Assembly: GCA_905236895.1 (NCBI GenBank)
Contig: CAJOQI010000039.1
Coordinates: 1 to 5,676 of the forward strand
Source: an uncultured Peptostreptococcaceae bacterium
Lineage (GTDB): Bacteria; Bacillota; Clostridia; Peptostreptococcales; Anaerovoracaceae
Reading direction: 5' to 3'
DNA length: 5,676 nucleotides
In this document: positions 1-5,676 of the stretch, piece by piece
Numbering within the stretch: position 1 is the stretch's first letter
Layout of the letters: each line of letters begins with the position of its first letter
Position numbers and translations under genes: made by a program
Notes under the pieces: generated by a model
The model's database searches: none
Told to the model about the DNA's origin: nothing
What the model saw: only the letters and a program-made list of their open reading frames with translations

Positions 1-930
1 CAGGCACACGAAAAGCTTCTTAAGGTTTTGGCTGATATCTATCCGGGCAAGGCGTTGCTATCCTTCAGCACAGGAGCAATTCAGAATAAGATAATCGGAA
101 AGATGGCCGCCCTTAATGGAGTGTCCACAGTAGAAGGGGAAAGCCCCAAGGGACCTCTTATGGCGGTGCCCTTCGGAAAGGCTCTGGGAGATGTCTTGGT
201 GCCCAATACGGTAACCAAGACCTTGGTAATTGAAAAATACTTCAATAGAATCATCAAAGGCTTCTCCATAGCCGAGGCACCCAACAATTCACCTTTGGAT
301 ACCCAGGTTAAGATGATTAAATCCTTTGATAGGCCGGTGGTTTTAATTGACGATCTCCTGCATACCAGCCACAGAATGAATAAACTGGCACCTATATTAA
401 GGGATAATAATGTGGAAGTGGAAGAGGTATTGGTAGGAGTGCTGACCGGTAGCGGAATGGATAAGATTGCGGACGCCGGCCTTAAGGGGGAATCAGCCTA
501 CTTCCTCCCAACTATGGAAATTTGGCTTAATGAAAGAGATTGCTATCCTTATATCGGAGGAGACAGCTTTGAGGCTCAGCCGGGGGATAGGGCAGCGGAA
601 CGTCAGGGAAGTGCAGCCAATCTAATCCTGCCTTATATCAAGCCCAGCTTTATCGGAGACGGAAGCATGGCAAAAACCATTCAGTTCTCCGAGGCAGCCC
701 TTTCCAATTCCCTTCTCATTATGAAGGCTCTGGAGGATGCATATCAAAGAACCTTCGAAAGAAAGCTTACCCTTAAGAGGATGGGGGAGGTTGTTACGGT
801 ACCCAGAATTCCCGCTGTGGATAATGGAATAAGATTCGATGAGAATATGGAGCCCAGCAATTTCATAAGAAACGATATGGAAAGACTTATAAGACTTAAA
901 TGGGGAACAAAATATGAAGAAGTTAACTGA
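1..930 (+). CDS. Phosphoribosyltransferase-fold protein, 3' part (start lies upstream of window)
   Basis: The reading frame is open from base 1, giving 309 residues before the TGA. The TTG at 28 is a possible start but has no convincing RBS, and in-frame sense codons precede it, so the gene most likely begins outside the window. The recognisable part is a PRTase-type strand-loop, VVLIDDLLHTSHR (bases 337-375), followed by a helix and a second hydrophobic strand (EVEEVLVGVLTG), as in type I phosphoribosyltransferases. The acidic pair DD is kept. The usual D-T-G-x-T phosphate loop reads H-T-S-H-R, so PRPP binding is uncertain. About 150 further residues, including YPYIGGD, belong to no family I can name. 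The stop overlaps the next gene by 17 bases, implying an operon and coupled translation. Function is unknown: it could be a transferase with an unusual donor or a non-catalytic ligand-binding protein. The fold assignment rests on one motif and its local secondary-structure pattern. Confidence 0.75.
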   Translation, partial: QAHEKLLKVLADIYPGKALLSFSTGAIQNKIIGKMAALNGVSTVEGESPKGPLMAVPFGKALGDVLVPNTVTKTLVIEKYFNRIIKGFSIAEAPNNSPLDTQVKMIKSFDRPVVLIDDLLHTSHRMNKLAPILRDNNVEVEEVLVGVLTGSGMDKIADAGLKGESAYFLPTMEIWLNERDCYPYIGGDSFEAQPGDRAAERQGSAANLILPYIKPSFIGDGSMAKTIQFSEAALSNSLLIMKALEDAYQRTFERKLTLKRMGEVVTVPRIPAVDNGIRFDENMEPSNFIRNDMERLIRLKWGTKYEEVN

Positions 931-1909
931 TCTTACAATTAAAAGAGGATGGGGAGAACCCATTGAACTTCCAATACCCTCCGCCCTAGGTGTTTTGGCT
1001 GGAGGGGGAAAGGTTAGAGTTCATATTTTCGGCCTTGGAGATGTGGGCAGAAATCTTTTGGTTGGACTTAGGCTTATGGGAGGAACCACCATATCCAAGA
1101 TTGGTATCTATGATATCAATCAGGCCCAGGTCGATAGAATGGTTATGGAGACGGGGCAGATTTATTGCAACGAGGATTTGCCATCCGTTGAAGGTGTTTC
1201 TGCTGAGAATCTATTTGATTGCGATATATTTATCTTTGCTGCCAGCGCGGGAATCCCTCAGGTTAAAGAGGGTGTGGATGTGCGCATGGCTCAGCTTGAA
1301 GCAAATAGCGGAATCATATCCGGCCTGGCGGAGAAATATAGTGATGCGCTGGAAGATTATAAGGGCATGGTTTTTGTTCTTTCCGATCCGGTGGATCCTC
1401 TCTGCATGGAGTTCCTTAATTTAACAAGCCTTAATCCTTGGCAAATCAGAGGCTTTGGCCTTGGAGTAATGTATGCCAGGGGAAGATTCTATGCGGAAAG
1501 GGATGAAAAACTGTCCTCCTTCCTGGAGGAGGGAAGAGCCTTCGGACCCCACGGAAAGGATTTGGTCTTGGCCAATAGCCTTGAGAACTACGATCAGGAG
1601 GTATCGGAGTCAGTAACGGATTTGGCCATTAAGTCCAATATGGAGGTAAGGGCTCTTGGATTTAAGCCCTTTATTGCACCTGCCTTTTCTTCGGGAGCCC
1701 TTTCCATGGTTTCCTTCTTAAAGGGCGGATGGAGCTATGGATCTCTATACATGGGAAATGAAGATAATGGCACTTTCCTTGGAGTGAAGAGCAGAATCAA
1801 AGATGGCAAGGTGATTTGGGAAGATATGGATATCCCGGATCAACTTTTCCAAAGAATCGACGGAGCGTACGAGAATCTTTTGGAATTGGAAAGAGGGAGA
1901 AGAGGCTAA
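914..1909 (+). CDS. Lactate/malate dehydrogenase-superfamily protein with altered active site
   Basis: A 331-residue protein in the size range of LDH/MDH enzymes. After a lead of about 35 residues comes a Rossmann strand with GLGDVG (40-45). Asp67 at the end of the second strand (IGIYDIN) favours NAD over NADP. SDPVDP (157-162) matches the family's SNPVD segment with Asp for Asn. GFGLGVMYAR (180-189) aligns without gaps to the family's G-S-G-T-x-L-D-x-A-R. Arg189 corresponds to LDH Arg171, and His213 in GPHGKD lies exactly 24 residues later, as LDH His195 does. The catalytic Asp168 position is Met186. Arg124 is a candidate for the loop arginine. It therefore looks like an NAD-binding relative, but ordinary lactate or malate oxidation is doubtful. 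The ATG lies inside the end of the preceding gene, with a weak GGGGAA RBS. The next gene begins on its last base. The family is clear; the substrate is unknown. Confidence 0.85.
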   Translation: MKKLTDLTIKRGWGEPIELPIPSALGVLAGGGKVRVHIFGLGDVGRNLLVGLRLMGGTTISKIGIYDINQAQVDRMVMETGQIYCNEDLPSVEGVSAENLFDCDIFIFAASAGIPQVKEGVDVRMAQLEANSGIISGLAEKYSDALEDYKGMVFVLSDPVDPLCMEFLNLTSLNPWQIRGFGLGVMYARGRFYAERDEKLSSFLEEGRAFGPHGKDLVLANSLENYDQEVSESVTDLAIKSNMEVRALGFKPFIAPAFSSGALSMVSFLKGGWSYGSLYMGNEDNGTFLGVKSRIKDGKVIWEDMDIPDQLFQRIDGAYENLLELERGRRG

Positions 1910-3015
1910 TGCTCTATATAGTTAAACCTGAGGGTGGCGATTCCCCTCGATTGAATCGGGTGGTAGAATACGCTCTTTCGGGACTTGCGAAAAATGAATA
2001 TGAGATAATAGATAGCCTTGATGAACTAAGGTCTCTTTCGGAAAAAGGTTTTTCAGGAGATGGTTTTATCTTCGCCCTTTCAATTCCCGAGAACGGCTTC
2101 GCCCCCAAATGGTACGAGCTTTTGTCCTATCTGTCTTTCAGGGTAGGATTCTTTGATGGAACTAGGGGAGGAGTAATCGTAGATGGCGACGGAGAACTCT
2201 ATACCAAAGATATGGCAAGAAGGCTTATTTTTGCCTGCAATTCCGCGGGAATGAGTTTTCCCGGTAAACCTTTGGTTGAAGCCACGGGAACCCTATACAA
2301 TTTCTCGACATCTGCCATGGTTCGGGGCATGGATAAGATGGGTGCCTATATGGAAGCCGCAAAGGAATTGGTGGAGAAGGTAAGAAATGCTTCACTTGTT
2401 GAGAACGGATTAAGGGGCAACAAAGGATCTGCCCATGAAAAGAGAATCGTAATGATTCATGCCGGCGCCAAGGAAACCTCCAATAGTTTGATGCTCTGGG
2501 AAATGGTTAAGGAGTCCATGGAAACTCAAATTCCAAAGGTTGATCATAATCTTAAGATAGAAGAAATCTCCGTGAGAAACGGTGAAATCGTGGACTGTAG
2601 AGGCTGCGGATTTGAGGCCTGCAGGCATTTTGGAGAGAAGGGGGATTGCTTCTACGGAGGACCTATGGTGGATAAGGTTTATCCTGCGGTCCTTGATTGC
2701 GATGCCTTGGTCCTGGTTTGTCCCAATTATAACGATGCGGTGGGAGCCAATATGATGGCTGTATTTAATCGTCTAACCGCTCTATTCTATAACAATGATT
2801 TCAGTGAAAAAGAAATCTATGCTCTTGTTGTTTCCGGATATAGCGGGGGAGATATAGTGGCTCTGCAGATAATAGGTGCCATGAATATAAACAAAGGATT
2901 TAACCTTCCTCCCTATTTTGCTTTAATTGCCACCGCAAACGATCCGGGTAGCATAAAGGAAGCTCCAAACATCGATGAAAGAGCAGAGGATTTCGCAAAG
3001 AGATTATTATTGTAA
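1909..3015 (+). CDS. Flavodoxin/NADPH-dependent FMN reductase-like protein with four-cysteine motif
   Basis: A 368-residue protein. I chose the ATG at 1909 because it shares one base with the preceding TAA (TAATG) and follows a purine-rich RBS (AGGGAGAAGAGG); an in-frame ATG at 1816 lies deep inside the upstream gene. The C-terminal half (from about residue 178) looks like an FMN-reductase or iron-sulfur-flavoprotein fold: strand KRIVMIHAG, loop AKETSNS where phosphate would bind, then ALVLVCPNYNDAVGANMMAVFNRL, which matches the family's 'sPvYwg..sa.lKafiDR' segment. Between them are Cys230, Cys233, Cys238 and Cys247 (C-x2-C-x4-C-x8-C), placed like the cluster cysteines of iron-sulfur flavoproteins, though the spacing is looser. 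The N-terminal half (1-160) has its own alternating strand/helix pattern and may be a worn duplicate of the same fold. A cytoplasmic electron-transfer role with the two upstream genes is inferred. The partner and substrate are unknown. Confidence 0.85.
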   Translation: MLYIVKPEGGDSPRLNRVVEYALSGLAKNEYEIIDSLDELRSLSEKGFSGDGFIFALSIPENGFAPKWYELLSYLSFRVGFFDGTRGGVIVDGDGELYTKDMARRLIFACNSAGMSFPGKPLVEATGTLYNFSTSAMVRGMDKMGAYMEAAKELVEKVRNASLVENGLRGNKGSAHEKRIVMIHAGAKETSNSLMLWEMVKESMETQIPKVDHNLKIEEISVRNGEIVDCRGCGFEACRHFGEKGDCFYGGPMVDKVYPAVLDCDALVLVCPNYNDAVGANMMAVFNRLTALFYNNDFSEKEIYALVVSGYSGGDIVALQIIGAMNINKGFNLPPYFALIATANDPGSIKEAPNIDERAEDFAKRLLL

Positions 3016-3447
3016 TAAGATTCTTCCGCCCAGGGTTACTGAGGCAGGATATTTGATAGATTTCCTTAAACGCATTTATGCGGTTATCCATCATCTCAAT
3101 TCTTTTTTTCTTACCGGGGCTGTCAAGACCTTTGAAGACAATCTCGTCTGCTTTGTTGTTCCTAATCCTTTCCCTAGCCTTGATATCCATTCGTCAAAGG
3201 CTATAAGTACATCCTCTGAGGAGCTGGAACGATTTGAAGAAATAGATCATTAATTCTTCTTTTAAAACCGAAAGTCGCTTTGTGGCAGTAATAGCGGTCA
3301 GAGTAAAGTAAATATCGTTAGAAGAGATAGTTTCGGAAAAGAAAATACTATTACCATATCAAAAAGGCCGTCAAGAAAGTCATTGGCCTTATATATGGGT
3401 ATGATGATAGATACTTTGGGAGTATTGGATTATTTTAGAATGGTCAT
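3016..3447 (-). pseudogene. Remnant of a family 2 glycosyltransferase gene
   Basis: On the minus strand an AAGGAG RBS (3462-3457) sits 9 bases before an ATG (3447-3445), but codon 6 is TAA (3432-3430). Right after it the same frame reads PKVSIIIPIYKANDFLDGLF (to 3361), the classic N-terminus of GT2 glycosyltransferases. At about 3356 the frame changes and C-terminal-type sequence follows: GNSIFFSETISSNDIYFT then LKEELMIY (3355-3242). A second shift gives SISSNRSSSSEDVLIAFDEW (3246-3187). A third frame gives KARERIRNNKADEIVFKGLD and on to about 3059. These pieces line up in order with one GT2 protein from which the central catalytic region (DDGS and DxD segments) has been lost. The gene starts about 20 bases after the lipoprotein stop, so it was probably the second gene of that operon. 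The 3' limit is uncertain. The GT2 match is from memory of the family; the stop and the frame changes are directly visible. Confidence 0.75.
3358..3390 (-). terminator. Possible weak hairpin with U-tract downstream of the lipoprotein gene
   Basis: Read on the minus strand, AAGGCC and GGCCTT form a 6-bp stem around a 15-base loop, and the right arm runs straight into TTTTT. It could end transcripts of the lipoprotein gene, which has no other evident terminator. It lies inside the glycosyltransferase remnant, in codons for its N-terminal motif, so chance is a real alternative. Confidence 0.25.
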
Positions 3448-3467
3448 AGGAATAAACTCCTTGATTA

Positions 3468-4469
3468 TTAATTAAATCTAATGGTACGGAGGAATTCCCT
3501 GAAATGTTTTTCCGAATCCTTGGAGCGGACGGTGGCAAAACCGTTGTTTGCTCCATTGTTCTTGATTAAATAAACGTCGCTTCCGTACTGGATATAATAG
3601 GCATAATGGTCTTCTCCGAGAATAGGGCTTTCAGCTGTATAGACCAAGGTGCCGATGATAACGTCTTCGTATTCGATTTCAGGATCCAAAACATCTTCTA
3701 TGTTGGTATCCCTATAAACTCTAATGAGGAAGCGGAATAAAAGATTGTCAGGATCGTCGCCGAATCTAAACAATATGCTTTTCCTTATTTCTTTTCCTTC
3801 TTTATCTTCCGTAAGGGAAAGGGTATAGGAATCCAAGGGAAGGGTATTGTCCAATTCATAGGAGATGCGATAGAAATCCAGATTGTTTACCGCTGTTTCC
3901 TCCGTGGCTTCACCAAAGCTCAGGCCTGCGATGGCTTCTTCCAAAGGCTCCCTTGAATCGCTTTTCTCGGGAGTTTCGTAATTGATTCCGTAGAGATCGT
4001 CATCCTTCTGAACAAAGGCCATATGGGAGGCACCTCGATCATAGAGATAGACCGTCTCTTCGGATGATGAACTGGTATCCAGGGATTCCGTATCCAGAAT
4101 ATCGCTTAAATAGGTATCTTTTGAATAGGCATAGGAAAAGAAGGTGCCGTCTTCCATGGTAAAGGTAAGGTTCTTTTCCGACAGCTTATTGTCCGAAGTG
4201 AACTCCACATAACGCTCCACCGTTTCATAACCTTCAGGAGGAGTGAGCTGAAGAGCCATAAGCTTAGTGTCTTCAGTAACCGGAATAACTGGTAGGCCTG
4301 TCTCCTTGGGACCAAATTCTTCTTCGACCTCTTCTCCCTCCGCCACTTCTTCTTGGCTTTCCGTTTCAGAAGGAGTAGTGTCTTCTTCGGCAGGCTTTTC
4401 TTTGTTGCCGCAGGAGGTTAGGGACAGTACCAATATTATTGTTAAAGCTATGGATAGCAGTTTCTTCAT
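3468..4469 (-). CDS. Secreted lipoprotein of unknown function
   Basis: A 333-residue protein. It begins with a lipoprotein signal peptide: MKK, a hydrophobic stretch (4-16), and the lipobox L17-T18-S19-C20, with Cys20 as the predicted lipidated residue and the only cysteine I see. A linker rich in Glu, Thr and Ser follows (about 22-53), as is common for tethering a domain at the outer face of the membrane. The rest (about 60-333) is acidic with alternating strand-like segments, for example TLVYTAESP and HYAYYIQYGSDVYLIKNN, and is probably a mostly beta domain. I recognise no family, binding or catalytic motif. The start is supported by a TAAGGAG RBS 7 bases upstream and a near-consensus promoter. 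It was apparently first in an operon with the decayed glycosyltransferase, a link to envelope polysaccharide that is only inference. The lipoprotein call is firm; the function is not known. Confidence 0.9.
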   Translation of the reverse strand: MKKLLSIALTIILVLSLTSCGNKEKPAEEDTTPSETESQEEVAEGEEVEEEFGPKETGLPVIPVTEDTKLMALQLTPPEGYETVERYVEFTSDNKLSEKNLTFTMEDGTFFSYAYSKDTYLSDILDTESLDTSSSSEETVYLYDRGASHMAFVQKDDDLYGINYETPEKSDSREPLEEAIAGLSFGEATEETAVNNLDFYRISYELDNTLPLDSYTLSLTEDKEGKEIRKSILFRFGDDPDNLLFRFLIRVYRDTNIEDVLDPEIEYEDVIIGTLVYTAESPILGEDHYAYYIQYGSDVYLIKNNGANNGFATVRSKDSEKHFREFLRTIRFN

Positions 4470-4511
4470 ATTAAGTCTCCTTAGTAATGGGCTTAAGAAA
4501 CCCGACTACTA

Positions 4512-4540
4512 ATTATATACTTTTTTTGGTTTTTCATCAA
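4512..4540 (-). promoter_or_regulatory. Sigma-A-type promoter of the lipoprotein gene
   Basis: On the minus strand a -35 TTGATG (4540-4535), a 17-base spacer and a perfect -10 TATAAT (4517-4512) precede the lipoprotein start by about 40 bases. The short leader contains a small inverted repeat, GGGTTTCTTAAGCCC (4503-4489), a 6-bp stem with one G-T pair just ahead of the RBS. It is too weak to call regulatory. The promoter lies downstream of the rubrerythrin terminator, so the lipoprotein gene is a separate unit. Confidence 0.85.
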
Positions 4541-4561
4541 TAAGAGGGGAGGCGTGGACTA

Positions 4562-4588
4562 CAAAGAAAAAGCCCGCCGTAGGCGGGC
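4562..4588 (-). terminator. Rho-independent terminator of the rubrerythrin gene
   Basis: Read on the minus strand, GCCCGCC-TAC-GGCGGGC forms a perfect 7-bp, all-GC stem with a 3-base loop, followed at once by TTTTTCTTT. It begins 13 bases after the rubrerythrin stop. The stem is strong and the layout is typical. Confidence 0.93.
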
Positions 4589-4601
4589 CGTAAATATCGA
4601 T

Positions 4602-5144
4602 TTAGCCGAAATATCTCTTAAGAAGTCCTTCGAAGGCTTTGCCGTGTCTAGCCTCGTCTCTTGCCATCTCGTGAACTGTGTCATGGATAGCATCAAGTCC
4701 TTCTTCCTTTGCTCTCTTGGCAAGTTCAACCTTACCCAGGGTAGCACCATTCTCAGCGTCAACTCTCATGGCAAGATTCTTTGCTGTGGAGTCGGTAAGA
4801 ACTTCACCAAGAAGCTCAGCGAATTTTGCAGCGTGCTCAGCTTCTTCAAGAGCAGCTCTTCTCCAATATTCGCCGATTTCCGGATAACCTTCTCTATGTG
4901 CAACGCGGCTCATAGCCAGATACATACCAACTTCTGTGCATTCGCCGTTGAAGTTCTCTCTGAGACCCTGGATAATATCTTCAGGTGCACCCTGAGCAAC
5001 TCCTACAACATGCTCTGCAGCCCAAGTTCTTTCGCCTTCTTCCTGCTTTACGAACTTTTCAGCAGGAGCTTTGCAAACAGGGCACTCTTCGGGAGCCTGG
5101 TCGCCTTCATGAACATAACCGCATACTGAACAAACCCATTTCAT
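4602..5144 (-). CDS. rbr: Reverse rubrerythrin (rubredoxin-first diiron peroxidase)
   Basis: A 180-residue cytoplasmic protein expected to reduce hydrogen peroxide to water with electrons from NAD(P)H via partner redox proteins. The rubredoxin domain comes first: WVCSVCGY and CPVCK supply Cys5, Cys8, Cys21 and Cys24 for one iron. The ferritin-like four-helix domain follows (about 55-180). Its ligand motifs include the [11 protein letters not shown] helix (62-73), EEAEH with E101-x-x-H104, and DEARH with E164-x-x-H167. This order is the reverse of classical rubrerythrin and matches the revRbr group known from clostridia, where these proteins protect against oxygen and peroxide. The length is as expected for the group. 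The ATG at 5144 has a GGAGGTAC RBS in front; a longer frame to 5186 would put 14 unrelated residues before the rubredoxin domain. It is a single-gene unit with its own promoter and terminator. Identification is secure. Confidence 0.96.
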   Translation of the reverse strand: MKWVCSVCGYVHEGDQAPEECPVCKAPAEKFVKQEEGERTWAAEHVVGVAQGAPEDIIQGLRENFNGECTEVGMYLAMSRVAHREGYPEIGEYWRRAALEEAEHAAKFAELLGEVLTDSTAKNLAMRVDAENGATLGKVELAKRAKEEGLDAIHDTVHEMARDEARHGKAFEGLLKRYFG

Positions 5145-5197
5145 AAATCTGTACCTCCTAATATGTTTAGTTAAATAGATTTTCACTTTGCTAAATC

Positions 5198-5226
5198 ATA
5201 ATATCATAGACCGAGTTAGATTGCAA
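5198..5226 (-). promoter_or_regulatory. Sigma-A-type promoter of the rubrerythrin gene
   Basis: On the minus strand a -35 TTGCAA (5226-5221), a 17-base spacer and a -10 TATTAT (5203-5198) give a start of transcription about 45-50 bases before the ATG. A strong GGAGG ribosome binding site lies at 5158-5154. Confidence 0.7.
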
Positions 5227-5237
5227 GCAAAATAAAA

Positions 5238-5251
5238 ATAATTCCCATTAT
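5238..5251. promoter_or_regulatory. AT-rich dyad upstream of the rubrerythrin promoter, possible operator
   Basis: ATAAT and ATTAT form an inverted repeat separated by four bases (TCCC on the plus strand), about 12 bases upstream of the rubrerythrin -35. Fur/PerR-family operators are AT-rich dyads of this kind, and PerR is known to control reverse rubrerythrin in Clostridium. The 4-base spacer and partial arms do not fit the standard 7-1-7 PerR box, so this is only a candidate. Confidence 0.25.
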
Positions 5252-5360
5252 CAATTACATGGTGTTTAGACTGTAAAATGGGGCGGAAAGGGCTGGCTAA
5301 AAGAATGATTTGGATGCATAATAAAACATTGAATCAGGAGCCCCTAAATCCATCAAACCA

Positions 5361-5389
5361 TTGTTAAAAAGGGGAATTAAGGGTATAAT
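5361..5389 (+). promoter_or_regulatory. Sigma-A-type promoter of the NifU-like gene
   Basis: TTGTTA (5361-5366), a 17-base spacer and a perfect TATAAT (5384-5389) lie about 50 bases before the NifU-like start. The 293-base divergent gap between the two genes (5145-5437) otherwise holds the rubrerythrin promoter and possible operator. I see no further gene or RNA in it. Confidence 0.8.
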
Positions 5390-5437
5390 CAATAAGTTAA
5401 AAGATGCAATAATTATATAGATAAGGAGAAATAGATA

Positions 5438-5662
5438 ATGAAAGAAAAAATCGAAATAGCTCTTGACCAGATTAGACCCTATCTTCAGAGAGACGGAGGA
5501 GATATTGAATTCGTAGATGTTACGGAAGACAATATAGTTAAGGTTAGACTTAAAGGACATTGCGCTCATTGCATGGGTGCCAAGATGACCCTTTCCAATC
5601 TGGTTCAGGGAGTTCTTCAGGAAATGATTCCCGAGGTTAAAGGAGTAGAGGCGGTAGACTGA
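5438..5662 (+). CDS. nifU: NifU C-terminal-domain (Nfu-type) iron-sulfur cluster scaffold or carrier
   Basis: A 74-residue protein that consists only of the NifU C-terminal domain. It starts with the helix and RDGGDIEFVDV segment typical of the family (18-28), then GHCAHCMGAKMTL, where Cys42 and Cys45 form the CxxC that holds a [4Fe-4S] cluster at a dimer interface in known Nfu proteins. The IscU-like N-terminal scaffold domain of full NifU is absent, which is normal for small stand-alone versions in Firmicutes. It probably receives clusters and delivers them to apo-proteins in the cytoplasm. The TAAGGAG RBS ends 9 bases before the ATG, and a strong promoter lies upstream. It is transcribed divergently from the rubrerythrin gene and is probably first in an operon with the gene that starts two bases after its stop codon begins to be cleared. 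Confidence 0.95.
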   Translation: MKEKIEIALDQIRPYLQRDGGDIEFVDVTEDNIVKVRLKGHCAHCMGAKMTLSNLVQGVLQEMIPEVKGVEAVD

Positions 5663-5663
5663 T

Positions 5664-5676
5664 ATGGCTGAGATCA
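5664..5676 (+). CDS. Start of a further gene, cut by the window end
   Basis: An ATG one base after the NifU-like stop codon opens a frame reading MAEI before the window ends. A purine-rich stretch (GAGGCGG, within the end of the upstream gene) sits at a usable distance as RBS. The tight spacing suggests an operon partner of the NifU-like gene. Four residues are too few to say what it encodes. Confidence 0.45.

Noticed and set aside
28..30. TTG as the true start of the PRTase-like gene
   Set aside because: The frame is open to base 1 and no convincing RBS precedes the TTG, so upstream continuation is more likely.
990..1424. Second plus-strand frame inside the dehydrogenase gene
   Set aside because: It is rich in Trp and Arg with no family likeness. 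It is a frame shadow of the dehydrogenase.
1816..1908. Longer N-terminus for the flavodoxin-like protein from an ATG at 1816
   Set aside because: It would overlap the dehydrogenase gene by 94 bases and adds a basic, non-family sequence. The TAATG start at 1909 has the better RBS.
3069..3083. CGCATTTATGCG inverted repeat as terminator of the three-gene unit
   Set aside because: The loop is too short and the T-run follows only about 20 bases later. It lies in former coding sequence, so no terminator for the unit can be supported.
2975..3253. Plus-strand frame across the end of the flavodoxin-like gene
   Set aside because: It has no RBS and is antisense to the glycosyltransferase remnant, whose minus-strand reading makes better sense.
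4554..5129. Long plus-strand frame opposite rubrerythrin
   Set aside because: It is the antisense shadow of a secure gene and starts inside the lipoprotein promoter and rubrerythrin terminator region. Its sequence resembles no family.
5145..5186. 14-residue extension of rubrerythrin from an upstream ATG
   Set aside because: The strong GGAGG lies between the two ATGs and serves the one at 5144, which starts directly on the rubredoxin domain.
5278..5367. 29-codon plus-strand frame (MGRKGWLKR...) in the divergent gap
   Set aside because: It has no RBS, no recognisable content, and it runs into the NifU promoter.
1..5676. tRNA, rRNA, CRISPR array, insertion sequence or attachment site
   Set aside because: No repeat arrays, transposase-like frames, terminal inverted repeats or tRNA-like folds were seen when reading both strands.

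Overview
The window looks like a chromosomal segment of an anaerobic, moderately low-GC Gram-positive bacterium, most likely a Clostridia-type Firmicute. The support is a reverse rubrerythrin, an iron-sulfur-flavoprotein-like oxidoreductase, strong AAGGAG-type ribosome binding sites, near-consensus sigma-A promoters with 17-bp spacers, and frequent AGA/AGG arginine and ATA isoleucine codons. The species cannot be fixed from this sequence.

Bases 1-3015 (+ strand) hold a tightly packed three-gene unit. It contains the 3' part of a phosphoribosyltransferase-fold protein whose start lies upstream of the window, an LDH/MDH-superfamily protein that overlaps it by 17 bases, and a flavodoxin/FMN-reductase-like protein with a four-cysteine motif that starts on the last base of the preceding stop codon. 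Overlapping genes suggest translational coupling and a shared task. The PRTase loop is degenerate, and the dehydrogenase keeps the expected Arg and His but has Met where the family has its catalytic Asp. This is the least ordinary part of the window, and its pathway is unknown to me.

Bases 3016-4540 (- strand) hold a lipoprotein gene with its own excellent promoter. About 20 bases after its stop is a decayed family 2 glycosyltransferase remnant with its own good RBS. The remnant has an in-frame stop at codon 6, has lost most of the catalytic core, and is broken across three frames.

Bases 4560-5250 (- strand) hold a reverse rubrerythrin (rubredoxin domain first, ferritin-like diiron domain second) with a clear terminator and promoter, plus an AT-rich dyad upstream that might be an operator. 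Divergently, bases 5361-5676 (+ strand) hold a promoter, a stand-alone NifU C-terminal-type iron-sulfur scaffold protein and the first codons of a further gene. Peroxide detoxification and Fe-S cluster handling side by side fit an oxygen-sensitive anaerobe.
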